A stretch of DNA of 64,000 nt from Bog-473 sp963726005 (GCA_963726005.1 CAVSAT010000004.1:682001-746000), one strand, 5' to 3'. Counted from the stretch's first letter, positions 28,576 through 36,976 are shown. Made by a program: numbers and translations. The notes: generated by a model from the letters alone, not told the origin.

Positions 28576-29877
28576 ATGGTGGACGAAGACCCACGGGTGC
28601 TCGCCGTGCGGCGAAGCACCGTCGTCCGAGTCGCAATCGTTGCCGCGGTTCTCGCCGCCATTGGCATCGGCCTCGCTATCGGGTTGTCCGTGAGCTCACC
28701 AACCTCGACGCCAACCAGGTCGGCGTCGGCAACGACTACGACCCATGTGTCGACCCCAACCACGATGACATCTGCGCCGACAACGACGGCGGCCCCGGCC
28801 TCAACGACGACACCGGGACAGTACGGGGCGGCGTGCAACGGCTCGACCGACGACACCACGGCGATGCAGAAGGCCATCAATGCTGCTGCTGCCGCCAGTG
28901 AGCCGCTCCAACTCCCGGCCAGCTCGATGTGCGTGATCTCCTCCATGCTCAAGATGCCCTCGGGCACCACGATCGAGGGCCACGGTTTCGGCTCGATCCT
29001 CAAGTTCACCTGGTTCGACGCCAGCGGATCGGCGTCGGGCGGCGCTCACTATCTGACGAACGCCGACGGCTCGGGCGACCGCAACTACACATTGACGAAC
29101 TTCACCGTTGCGGGGGGCGGGACCGGCCTGCCGTCGGGACTGAACGCCGAGCATCCGAACCGCCTCACCTCGGCCGTCCAACTTCACAACGTGACGGGCT
29201 TCACGATCAACGGCATCCAGGTGAGGGACGCCCCCGGCGTGTCGATCTCCTACTTGGCGTCGCAGAACGGGCTCATCGAGAACAACCACGTCAACCATTC
29301 GGGCCGTGACGGCATCACTGGCTTCGCATCGAGTGGCCTGAACCTTGCCCACGTCACGGTCACCAACAACACCATCAGCGACGTCGGTGACGATGCCATC
29401 GCCGTCGACCTGCCTCAGAGCGGGACTCCTCCGCGCGTCCTCCCCACCGACATTACGATCTCCGACAACACCATTACGGGTTGGCCGAACAACCCGAACG
29501 GGAAGCAACTTGGCCGCGGTATCGCCCTCAATGGCGTGAACGGGGCGAGCGTCACCGGCAACACGATCACGAACAGCTACTCGGCTGGACTCGAGGTGTC
29601 GGGCTGCACCGCAAGGTGGTGCGGTGGGACATTCGCCAGTTGGCCGGCCACCAACATCACCGCGACGGGCAACACCATCACGAACGCTGGACAGAACTAC
29701 GCCGGATCGACCGAGGGGCAGAATAGCCAGCCGACCTACGGCGTCTACGTCTACAACGCGGCGGGGCCCGTCACGATCAGCGGCAACACGATCACGAACT
29801 CCCTCAGCGGCCCCGTGTTGAACGCAGGCTGCACGGGCGGCTGCACGATCCAAGTGTCGGCTTCATCGACGGCCTGA
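28576..29877 (+). CDS. membrane-tethered parallel beta-helix protein (intact copy)
   Basis: The 433-residue protein has a short cytoplasmic N-terminus, one membrane helix (VRVAIVAAVLAAIGIGLAIG) and a ~50-residue Ser/Thr/Pro linker. The same beta-helix body as the minus-strand copy begins at TPGQYGAAC. Body features: DDTTAMQKAINAAAAASEPL at the entry coil, then repeated NTI, NNHV, and TGNTITN turns typical of stacked beta-helix rungs, and a Cys-containing C-terminal cap (GCTGGCTIQV). Related folds include pectate lyases, polygalacturonases and phage tailspikes, most of which act on polysaccharides. I see no decisive catalytic residues. Its N-terminus is unrelated to that of the minus copy; only the body is duplicated. 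Confidence 0.8.
   Translation: MVDEDPRVLAVRRSTVVRVAIVAAVLAAIGIGLAIGLSVSSPTSTPTRSASATTTTHVSTPTTMTSAPTTTAAPASTTTPGQYGAACNGSTDDTTAMQKAINAAAAASEPLQLPASSMCVISSMLKMPSGTTIEGHGFGSILKFTWFDASGSASGGAHYLTNADGSGDRNYTLTNFTVAGGGTGLPSGLNAEHPNRLTSAVQLHNVTGFTINGIQVRDAPGVSISYLASQNGLIENNHVNHSGRDGITGFASSGLNLAHVTVTNNTISDVGDDAIAVDLPQSGTPPRVLPTDITISDNTITGWPNNPNGKQLGRGIALNGVNGASVTGNTITNSYSAGLEVSGCTARWCGGTFASWPATNITATGNTITNAGQNYAGSTEGQNSQPTYGVYVYNAAGPVTISGNTITNSLSGPVLNAGCTGGCTIQVSASSTA
28809..29869 (+). repeat. right arm of the 1.06-kb inverted repeat
   Basis: This is the partner of 24740-25801. It starts inside the coding sequence, at the codons for TPGQYGAAC, and ends eight bases before the end of the gene. Recombination between the arms would therefore exchange the N-terminal coding parts and promoters while staying in frame. 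Confidence 0.9.
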
Positions 29878-30512
29878 CGAGCGTACGCCAGTTCGGGGCG
29901 TCGCCGGTGCGAACCGATTCTCCAGCTGGAGCTACCGCTCACTCGGATCGCCCTGCTGCGACCGCCATCGGCAGGTCCATCGGTGCAGTGTGTGTCCTGG
30001 AGCTGAACGCTGTAGGCATTTGCCAGCACCGCCCCGGCTCGGGGATGAAGCCCGAGCACGGGTCACCGGGCTGGGGCATCGGGTCTACGGGGCGAACCGT
30101 AGACCGCGGGAGTGCCCGGCGACCGTGCGTGGTCCAACCCCGGGAAGCAACGGGATTGGACCGGCCACAGCAGGCCGTCTGAGCGGAGCAGTCACCGTGG
30201 CCCGGATATGAGCTACGCCGATGACTCCTGATACGGCGTACCGCGACCGAACCCCGATGGCGAAGCGCGGGCCGAGTCGGCGGATTCCCCCGCGGACGAT
30301 GTGAGTGTCTTATGGGGAGAGGCGTCGTCTCGTAGAGCCGAAATGGCTGAATCAGCGCAACGGTCACACAACGAGACTCGGGGTTGAACTGCATCAGCCG
30401 CAAATTCTGCTGGCTGAGACTCCGTGGACGAGTTTGACGTGCTTGCGATGTGGCGCGCTGACTGAGTTACTACAACGTTCCGCCGAGACACCGAAGGTCC
30501 AACCTCGTTGCA
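29878..30512. other. intergenic region around the structured RNA
   Basis: Apart from the hairpin cluster at 30037-30162 I find no gene. The stretch 30170-30512 leads to the PQQ-like lipoprotein gene and may hold its promoter. Confidence 0.4.
30037..30162 (+). ncRNA. candidate structured RNA (strand uncertain)
   Basis: Three helical elements follow one another in ~126 bases. Hairpin 1: GCTCGGG (30037-30043) with CCCGAGC (30051-30057). Element 2: a long stem, 30056-30071 with 30114-30128 (GCACGG..TC.CCGGGC against GCCCGG.GACCGTGC), enclosing a perfect 9-bp hairpin, GGTCTACGG (30082-30090) with CCGTAGACC (30097-30105). Hairpin 3: GGTCCAA (30131-30137) with TTGGACC (30156-30162), extended inside by CCCG/CGGG. 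No protein reading frame explains them. Candidates are an orphan ncRNA, a transposon-associated guide RNA remnant, or a retron/intron-like element. I could not match any known family. Confidence 0.4.
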
Positions 30513-32021
30513 GTGACCTATGGTGTGCCGGTGGGTCGGCGACTGCTTCCGCTCGTCGGCGCTCTTGCGGCACTCATGGTGACGGGATGCAATGTCCCGT
30601 GGCTGCAGTTCGACGGCGGTCCGGACCATCAGGCCGACAACACCGGCGAAACAATCATCACCGCTTCCAACGTGGCGTCTATGACCCAGAAGTGGCAGGT
30701 GTCCCTGCCCCACTACGCGGACGGCACCCCGGTAGTCGCGTTCGGCGTGAGCACCCCGAGCGGCTCCCACGATCTCGCCATCGTCACGACGACAGGCGGC
30801 GATCTCGTCGCGGTCGACCTGCACTCCGGAGCCAAGATCTGGTCCGACACCTTCGGCCCGGGGTCGTGCAAGATCAACAACGGAACGACGCCGTGCTACA
30901 CGACATCGTCGCCAGCGGTCGACCAGAGCAACGGCTTCGTCTACTCGTACGGTCTCGACGGCAGGGTCCACAAGGTTGCCCTCGGTACGGGGGTCGAGAC
31001 GACGACCTCGGGTTGGCCCGAGCCGGTCACTCTCAAGCCCTTCGACGAGAAGGGATCGTCGGCGCTGGCGATTGCGACGGCCAAGAGCGGGCATACCTAC
31101 CTCTACGTAGCCACTTCGGGCTATCCCGGTGACAACGGCGACTACCAGGGTCACGTCACCACCATCGACCTCGGCAGCGGGGCACAAACCGTGTTCAACA
31201 CCTTGTGCAGCAACCAGACCGTGCACTTCGTGGAGACGCCCGGGACACCCGACTGTCAGGCGGTCCAGAGCGGCGTCTGGGCCCGTGCCGGCATTTCCTA
31301 TTCGTCGGTCGCCGACCGGATCTACCTCGCCACCGGAAACGCCGCATTTGACCCAGCCAACCACGACTGGGGTGACTCAGTCCTGGCTCTCAACCCCGAC
31401 GGGACGGGGTCAAACGGCAACCCGGTCGACTCGTACACGCCGACCGACTTCCAGACGCTCGACAACACGGACAAGGATCTGGGTTCCACCCTGCCCGCCC
31501 TGGTCTCGTTGCCGAAGGGGACCCTCGCCCCGGGAGGAGCGCCGCTGAGTCAGGTTGGCGTTCAGGGCGGGAAGGACGGTTACTTGCGCTTGTTAGATCC
31601 GACCAATCTCAGCCGCCAAGGGGGCGTCGGGCATACCGGCGGCGAATGGAGCCTCGTTAGCGGTCCCGGCGGCGAGATCCTCACCGCGCCAGCCGTGTGG
31701 ACCGATTCGAGCGGCAAGCTCTGGGTCGAGGCCACGACGGACTCCAACACCGCCGGCTACATCGTCACCATCGACCCGACCACGCACGTCCCCAGTCTGA
31801 TTCCTAGTTGGAACATCTCGACGGGCAACACCTCACCGGTGGTGGCCAACGGGGTCCTCTATGCCGCTGGTGGCAGCACCGTCCACGCGTACAACCCGAT
31901 GACCGGCGCCCTGCTCTGGAGCAAGCCCGTGGGCTCGATTCACTGGCAGAGCCCCGTCGTGGACGGCGGTTACGTCCTGCTGGCCGACCATTCAGGCCAT
32001 TTCACCGCTTGGGGCCCATGA
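30513..32021 (+). CDS. PQQ-like beta-propeller lipoprotein
   Basis: It begins at a GTG; a basic leader and lipobox follow (VGALAALMVTGCN, lipid on Cys ~26). The 502-residue protein is a propeller of the quinoprotein-dehydrogenase-like type. Blade signatures are GGDLVAVDLHSGAKIWSD, GFVYSYGLDGRVHKVALG, DRIYLATGNAAFDPAN, GKDGYLRLLDPTNLS, and NGVLYAAGGSTVHAYNPMTG. It is more distant from the propellers at 7138 and 26484 than those are from each other. There is no cofactor-binding disulfide or catalytic Asp that I can assign, so it is more likely a surface-binding protein. A decayed partial copy lies at 33838-34232. Confidence 0.82.
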   Translation: MTYGVPVGRRLLPLVGALAALMVTGCNVPWLQFDGGPDHQADNTGETIITASNVASMTQKWQVSLPHYADGTPVVAFGVSTPSGSHDLAIVTTTGGDLVAVDLHSGAKIWSDTFGPGSCKINNGTTPCYTTSSPAVDQSNGFVYSYGLDGRVHKVALGTGVETTTSGWPEPVTLKPFDEKGSSALAIATAKSGHTYLYVATSGYPGDNGDYQGHVTTIDLGSGAQTVFNTLCSNQTVHFVETPGTPDCQAVQSGVWARAGISYSSVADRIYLATGNAAFDPANHDWGDSVLALNPDGTGSNGNPVDSYTPTDFQTLDNTDKDLGSTLPALVSLPKGTLAPGGAPLSQVGVQGGKDGYLRLLDPTNLSRQGGVGHTGGEWSLVSGPGGEILTAPAVWTDSSGKLWVEATTDSNTAGYIVTIDPTTHVPSLIPSWNISTGNTSPVVANGVLYAAGGSTVHAYNPMTGALLWSKPVGSIHWQSPVVDGGYVLLADHSGHFTAWGP

Positions 32022-32369
32022 GGGAGGGATCGGCCTCCCCGAAGACCGACTAACACGGAGCTTCCGGACGAGGACACCTATCGCGACCATTTCAGTCTTA
32101 GGTGATCGGCTTGCGTAACCGCCTCATTCCCGGCAGCAAAGATTAAAGCGGCCACTGGATGATCCGCCACTTCGGTGCACGGATTCATCAGCGTGCGGGC
32201 GGGTGCCCAGGGCAGGTCTGACTCCAGCAAACCTGCTGACGTCCTTCGGGACGGTCTTTCGTTCGATCCTCGGCCCGCCCCGGTCACCCATTCGACACCG
32301 TCCGGTCGGACGGAGTCCGGAAATAGCGCATGCGTACGCCCAAGACGGCACCCGTTCGTCTGGCCTGGC
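32022..32369. other. convergent intergenic region
   Basis: The first ~90 bases after the propeller gene are repeated with changes at ~34150-34232 (shared TTTCAGTCTTAGGTGATCGG), so they belonged to the duplicated unit. A CCGTCC..GGACGG inverted repeat near 32308 could end transcription. No gene is seen. Confidence 0.4.
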
Positions 32370-33290
32370 TCAGAACTTCGTCGTGTCATTGTTCGACTTC
32401 CCCCGTGCCTGGATACGAGTTGGCCGGTGGAACTTGAGGCTGACGGCGAAGACGCCGGTGCTGCCCTGTCGTACGGTGTCGGGTTGCAGGGGCTCGCTAA
32501 CGCAGATGTAGATAGGTGCATCTGGGTGTGCCGCACGGAAGGCATGGAAGCCGCAGTTGAGGTCGACATCGTCGGCAACCACCACACCAGTCGGGCCGAG
32601 CGCATCCCACGCTCGGTTCAGTTCGAAGAGAAGATTGCGCTCGGTGTGCTTGCTGTCATGGACGAACATATCGATCGTGCCTAGTTCCGAGAGGAGGGGG
32701 GAGAGTCGCCGCCTGCTAGAGCCACGCACATAGGTCCAGAGATGACGAAGGTCGTCGGTGACGGCTACGCCAATTTGGTCGTGGATTTCTGGCTCGGCGA
32801 TGGGTGGTAGATCGATGCTCCACAGGCGGCCGCAGCCGTTGTGGGCGATGGCTTCGAGGATAAAGCGACTGGTGATGCCCCGTGCTACCCCCGTTTCAAC
32901 AATCCGCTCGGGGCGCAGGTGCAGCGTCAGGCAGTACACGGTTCGAGCGAATGCGGTGTCCCCGTCAGCCCAGCCCTCGACCCCGAAGCTGCCCCGTCCC
33001 ACCCGGGGGACCCGTTCCTGAAGCATCCGGATGACCTCGGGCCACATCCTGTGGAACTGCTGGTGGGCCGGGCATGGCCACGGCACACCGATCCCTTCGT
33101 GGAGTTGTCGTTCCCAGTCAGGATCCGTCACGTACGGACAAGGAGGCCAAGGCATGATGCCCCGCAGAGAAGCACGAGGCTGGGTCGCCTTCGCCCGCTG
33201 CTCGGGTCGCTCAGCCCACCGTTCACGCACGGATGTCGCCCACTCCTTGGGATCAGCCGACACACCCCGGAGTTCTCGCCTGAGATTCAT
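32370..33290 (-). CDS. class I SAM-dependent methyltransferase (Methyltransf_24-like)
   Basis: The 306-residue protein has the SAM-binding motif I in RIVETGVARGITSRFILEAI and motif II near GRLWSIDLPPI. The post-motif segment IDMFVHDSKHTERNLLFELN and the closing GVVVADDVDLNCGFHAF are typical of the Methyltransf_24/cephalosporin-hydroxylase-type group. The His/Asp pair in VHDSKH may bind a metal. Such enzymes methylate sugars or other small molecules and are common in glycan loci. The ATG at 33290 follows a GAGGAGCAAT segment. It separates the intact propeller lipoprotein gene from its decayed copy, so the duplication event spans it. Confidence 0.75.
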   Translation of the reverse strand: MNLRRELRGVSADPKEWATSVRERWAERPEQRAKATQPRASLRGIMPWPPCPYVTDPDWERQLHEGIGVPWPCPAHQQFHRMWPEVIRMLQERVPRVGRGSFGVEGWADGDTAFARTVYCLTLHLRPERIVETGVARGITSRFILEAIAHNGCGRLWSIDLPPIAEPEIHDQIGVAVTDDLRHLWTYVRGSSRRRLSPLLSELGTIDMFVHDSKHTERNLLFELNRAWDALGPTGVVVADDVDLNCGFHAFRAAHPDAPIYICVSEPLQPDTVRQGSTGVFAVSLKFHRPTRIQARGKSNNDTTKF

Positions 33291-33837
33291 ATTGCTCCTC
33301 GGCGCCGCCCACTACCACAGCACGGGCCTCCGCGAGGCGCTCGCGGACTGGGCAGACCGCGAGTCCGATGCCCGGGTCCAGACGGTGCCACTCTCGCTGG
33401 CAAAGATCGACGCCAGCTCTGAATCAGGTCGTAGCCTACCTGGCGGATATCGCACTCCCACTTCGCCGCCGTACCACGACGGATTGAGCGGGTTGCTTTT
33501 CCCAGCGTGCAGAGCGTCAGATGTCCGCGAGTTGGCGGAAGAAGGTAGTGCCCCTGAGGTACCGAGCGTTCGTCATCTCCACCCGCAGGGACGGGCCTGC
33601 GGCGGAGCGAAGCATTCGTGCTCACACCGGAGCACCTTCACCTCCTGCAGGCGAATCCGTGTGGAGCAGCAGCTCGTGCCGCTGTCCGGGAGCCCGAGTT
33701 CGGACCGCCTGAGAGACCGAGTCCAGCCGTCGGAAAGCTCCACCCCACCCGTCATTGCCGAGGCCCTTGCTGCCCACATCGTAGAGTCGGCGTGGGCCAA
33801 CAAACCCAATCCCACGCGCAAACCGCGCCTGAGCGCG
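33291..33837. other. gene-poor stretch, probably decayed DNA
   Basis: Several short open frames overlap here, none with family motifs or a ribosome site. Its neighbour at 33838 is a gene remnant, so this may also be degraded coding DNA. Confidence 0.35.
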
Positions 33838-34232
33838 GGAACGGCGGGCATACCTATCTCTACGTGACCAATTCGGGCTATCCCGCTGACAACGGCGACT
33901 ACCGGGTCACGTCACCACCATCGACCTCGGCAGCGGGGCGCGAACCGTGTTCAACACCTTGTGCGGCAACCAGACCATGCACTTCGTGGAGACGCCGGGG
34001 ACACGCGACTGTCAGGCGGTCCGTCTGGGCCCGTGCCGGCGTGTCCTATTCATCGGTCACCGACCCGATCTGCCCCGCCACCGGAAACGCCGCATTTAAC
34101 CCAGCCGACCGGGTGACTCGGTCCTGGCCATCGATTGGGGCTCATGAGGAAGGGATCGGCTCGAACACCGACCAACACCGAGCTTCCTGACGAGACACCT
34201 TTCGCGACCCTTTCAGTCTTAGGTGATCGGCT
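33838..34232 (+). pseudogene. decayed partial copy of the PQQ-like lipoprotein gene
   Basis: The remnant aligns with the intact gene at 30513 from about its codon for GHTYLYVATSGYPGDNGDYQ (here HTYLYVTNSGYPADNGDYR). It continues through TVFNTLC, VETPGT and ATGNAAF with small indels that change frame several times. It then jumps across ~620 bases to the last codons (WG.H/P then TGAGG) and on into the shared downstream flank. It has no start region. It is clear evidence of a segmental duplication followed by decay, and it cannot make a functional product. Confidence 0.8.
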
Positions 34233-34336
34233 CGCCCGGGGACCTAGCCCGAATTTGTCGAAGCGTCCCACCTACTCGGCGAAACAGAGTCACCCTTTCG
34301 CGACGATGTTGATGCGACACCGGACTACTAGCTGCC

Positions 34337-34966
34337 TCACCGTCTCCCACTCCGAGCGCGTGCTGCGCTCATGAAGGGTCTCCGAGTCCCAGCCGGTTCA
34401 AATACCGAAGCGCCCGCAGTGACGATGCCGACGGATAGCAAGATGGACCCGACCGCGTCCAGCGGCGTGTGCCACAGCGCGCCGACAACGGCCAGCGACA
34501 TCACCAGCGCCCAAGCAACGCCGAGCACGAGCGTAATGTTGCGCGCCGGCTTCCTGAGCAGCGGGTAGAGCGCCAGCCACACCGCGGCCGCAGTCGCGCT
34601 GACCGCGGTGACGTTCCCGGAGGGGAAGGTGAGTTCGCCATAGTAGGTCCGCTGGACGAGCGGCTTGGCAAAGTGCTCGCTGACGAGTAGCGCCGCAGCG
34701 GCAATCACCGCGTAAACGGCGACACGAAGAAAGGCTCGTCTTACCAAGGCGAAGGCAAAGGATAGGACGAGGACGGCGCCGATAGCCGGTGCGGCGAGGA
34801 GTTCTGCGAGATCGGCCCAGGATCTGACGGCAGATGGAGGCCCAAGCCATGCGATAGCGGGTTTCTCGAACGCGTACGGTGAGCGCCCATGCGCCACGGC
34901 CCAGGCCAAAACCGCGGTACCGAGAAGGCACATCAGCGCGATGACCTTGAGCCTGGCGCGCAGCAC
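34337..34966 (-). CDS. PAP2-superfamily membrane phosphatase-like protein
   Basis: Six membrane segments can be drawn over 209 residues (KVIALMCLLGTAVLAWAV, AAPAIGAVLVLSFAFALV, VAVYAVIAAAALLVSEHF and others). The phosphatase signature is KPLVQRTYYGELTFPSGNVT, then LWHTPLDAVGSILLS. PAP2 enzymes remove phosphate from lipid phosphates such as undecaprenyl pyrophosphate or phosphatidate. In the middle motif, the expected PSGH has Asn in place of the His that acts as the general acid, while the nucleophile-associated His (in WHTPLD) and the Lys/Arg motif are kept. Activity may be altered. The GTG at 34966 is my choice; a TTG at 34975 and an ATG at 34933 are alternatives. Confidence 0.75.
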   Translation of the reverse strand: MLRARLKVIALMCLLGTAVLAWAVAHGRSPYAFEKPAIAWLGPPSAVRSWADLAELLAAPAIGAVLVLSFAFALVRRAFLRVAVYAVIAAAALLVSEHFAKPLVQRTYYGELTFPSGNVTAVSATAAAVWLALYPLLRKPARNITLVLGVAWALVMSLAVVGALWHTPLDAVGSILLSVGIVTAGASVFEPAGTRRPFMSAARARSGRR

Positions 34967-35171
34967 ATAGAGCAAACTACGTGGCCCACAAGCGGTTGTG
35001 GCGCGGAGTCAGCGCCGTGTACGGAATTGCGACCCTTGTGATTCAGAACCGGTGCATTCCGAGCAGGTCGTGGAGTGTGTTCGGCGATGTGCCTGGTAGG
35101 AGTATGCTTGAGCAGCTGACCGGCCTCCTGGCAACTAGCCACCTGCAACCTTCGGCGGAAATGGCCTTGCC

Positions 35172-35423
35172 GTGTCGTCCGAGTTCAGCGTCACCGCCCG
35201 TGGGTGGAGGTGGCTGGCTCTACCTTCGTCGTCGATCTCTCGGACCTCACGTTCATGGACTCCACCCCGCGTCGGCGCTCTTGTTGTGGCCAGGAACCGC
35301 ATCGTCACCGACGGACAGAACCAGCTTGTGCTCAGTAGACCGGGAGGGATCGTCCGCAGGGCTCTGGAGATCGTGGGGCTTAGTGCGTGGATCGTGGAAT
35401 GGTCGCCGGCCTGGCATGAATAG
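35172..35423 (+). pseudogene. STAS-domain (anti-sigma antagonist-like) protein, frameshifted
   Basis: In one frame the DNA reads VEVAGSTFVVDLSDLTFMDS, the core of a STAS domain with the phospho-acceptor Ser in DLTFMDST. The continuation, GALVVARNRIVTDGQNQLVL followed by PGGIVRRALEIVGLSAW, is in the next frame because of one extra base near 35267. STAS proteins of this kind bind anti-sigma factors in partner-switching control. The N-terminal strand of the domain is not recognisable. The stop overlaps the ATG of the next small gene, as in a coupled pair. Confidence 0.6.
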
Positions 35424-35559
35424 ACACACGGAACATGACTCGTGTCCTCGCTGCGGTAGTGCAGAGATTGCCACGCACTTCGAGAGGTCAAATGCACCAG
35501 AAACTCCTCAATGGCTGAGCCGGTGCTCGGCTTGCCAGTTCAAGTGGTCGGAAGCCTGA
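35416..35559 (+). CDS. small zinc-ribbon protein
   Basis: The 47-residue protein has two Cys pairs in a zinc-ribbon layout: SCPRCGSAEIATHF and later SRCSACQFKW. The ATG lies inside the last codons of the STAS gene, suggesting translational coupling, though no strong ribosome site precedes it. Small zinc ribbons of this kind often bind nucleic acid or partner proteins; I cannot name a function. It could also be a remnant. Confidence 0.5.
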   Translation: MNRHTEHDSCPRCGSAEIATHFERSNAPETPQWLSRCSACQFKWSEA

Positions 35560-35647
35560 CCGCCCCGCTCCGATAGCTGCAGGGTGACGCCCTTCGGCCT
35601 ATTTGGGCACCCCGATAACCTTCGAGGGTCAGACGGGTCTAAGCCGG

Positions 35648-35971
35648 ATGACCCGGCTGACCGACGTCAGGGTTGACCAAATCACGGAGGCGCTCGCAGC
35701 CCGTGAACACCGTGTCTTCCCAGGCAAGCTCGACAAGAGTGGACTGAGCATCGCCGAGCGCGCGCTCGTGCGTATCGCGAAAGCCCCTTCTGAAGATCAG
35801 CGGGACTGGGAGGCGATCCGGATATGGGCCGCCGAAATCGGGGCCGCGCTGCTCGACTCGCGGCCGTTGCATCCCGCCGCAGACTGCCATCCCGCATTTG
35901 CTGAAGCCGGGTGGGTTCTGCGTGCCCCCACTTTGGCTGTGCCTCAGGGGGTCATTGCAACACCGGCCTGA
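35648..35971 (+). CDS. hypothetical protein
   Basis: An ATG frame of 107 codons, which I do not recognise. The first ~70 residues look protein-like, with amphipathic helices (VDQITEALAAREHRVF, LSIAERALVRIAKAPSEDQR, WEAIRIWAAEIGAALLDS). The remainder is Pro/Ala-rich and could be read-through. It ends 39 bases before the IS30 remnant, so the 3' end may have been replaced by that insertion. No ribosome site is convincing. Confidence 0.35.
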   Translation: MTRLTDVRVDQITEALAAREHRVFPGKLDKSGLSIAERALVRIAKAPSEDQRDWEAIRIWAAEIGAALLDSRPLHPAADCHPAFAEAGWVLRAPTLAVPQGVIATPA

Positions 35972-36009
35972 TTGGCGGGCATTGAGTCCGTCGATCAGGA
36001 GGTTGCGTC

Positions 36010-36627
36010 GTGAGGCGTTTCAGCGAGGCTGAGAGGCAGACCGTCTGGGATATGCGTGAGGCGGGAGTGCCTGTGAAGCGCATCGCCAGGCATCTGGGCC
36101 GGCAGCCCGTGTCCTGGCGCAAGTTCCTTTCCGGCACCGGGGGGAAGCGTCCGAGTGCTCAGGAGCGTTCTGATCTGCGGTTGTCCCTCGAAGAGTGCGA
36201 GGAGATCTCGCGGGTCTGGCTGCCGGTCACTCCATTCGCGCCGTCACTGCGAATCTTGGTCGATCGCCTTCGACGGTGTGCCGGGAGGTCAGCGCCAACG
36301 GCAGGCGCAAGAAATACCGGGCCCTGGTGGCCAACCAGGCGGCTTGTCGGCGGGCCTGCGGCCGAAGAGGCCAAGCTGGCGGCCTGCCGGCGACTCCGAG
36401 GGATCGTCGAGCGCAAGCTCGAGGCCAGGTGGTCACCTGAGCAGATCTCGGCATGGCTGGCTCTGGAGTACCCCGATCGCCCGGAGATGCACGTGTCCCG
36501 CGAGACCATCTACCAGTTGCTCAGGCCCGAGCACTCAGACGGCAGTTGGAGGGAGTTGCGGCGGCGTGGGCGGAGGTGTCGAGAGGCACCGCGGAGGTAC
36601 CCAAGCCGGGAGAGTCATGACCCGTAA
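36010..36627 (+). pseudogene. IS30-family transposase remnant
   Basis: A GTG with a strong AGGAGG site starts an IS30-type transposase. The N-terminal helix-turn-helix is RQTVWDMREAGVPVKRIARH. The next part, GHSIRAVTANLGRSPSTVCR and EVSANGRRKKYRALVANQAA, is in another frame, and the first frame resumes with IVERKLEARWSPEQISAWLA and HVSRETIYQ. Full IS30 transposases are ~350-400 aa with a DDE catalytic core. Here the frame ends at 205 codons, before the second Asp and the Glu, so the element is dead. I found no clear terminal inverted repeats. Confidence 0.75.
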
Positions 36628-36763
36628 CACCTGCCCACTCCAAGCAGGCACCCACAGGGGCGCCCGTTGGGTCGACCAGATGGCCGAGACGCGTGAACTA
36701 ATAACCGGTTAGGTGATGCGCGTCGTCGACGCTCGGAAATGTGGCAGAGGGACTGACCGTTGG

Positions 36764-36976
36764 CTACCGGAGCGGAAGTACTGTGCTGAATACGGGTCGC
36801 CGCCAACCCTTGCACGTCGGTGGCGCGAGTTCCTCCATGGTCTCGGCGATCATCAAAGGGCGGTCGAAGACGTAGTCGATCACGAACCCGTCGATCACCG
36901 CCCCGATCCAATCGTCGGACATGCCGACCTGTTCGAGCAGTTTGTTCATGTCAGCCTCAACGTAGAACGTCCTCAT
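36764..36976 (-). CDS. small hypothetical protein with strong ribosome site
   Basis: The ATG at 36976 is preceded by GGGGAGGG at ideal spacing. The product (~70 aa) begins MRTFYVEADMNKLLEQVGMS and has an acidic middle (DDWIGAVIDGFVIDYVFDRP). The last ~18 residues are basic and may be read-through past a lost original end. I do not recognise it. The start region argues that it was, or is, translated. Confidence 0.45.
   Translation of the reverse strand: MRTFYVEADMNKLLEQVGMSDDWIGAVIDGFVIDYVFDRPLMIAETMEELAPPTCKGWRRPVFSTVLPLR

Noticed and set aside
30037..30162. TnpB guide RNA or retron RNA identity for the structured RNA
   Set aside because: No tnpB or reverse transcriptase gene is recognisable next to it, so I kept it as an unassigned structured RNA.
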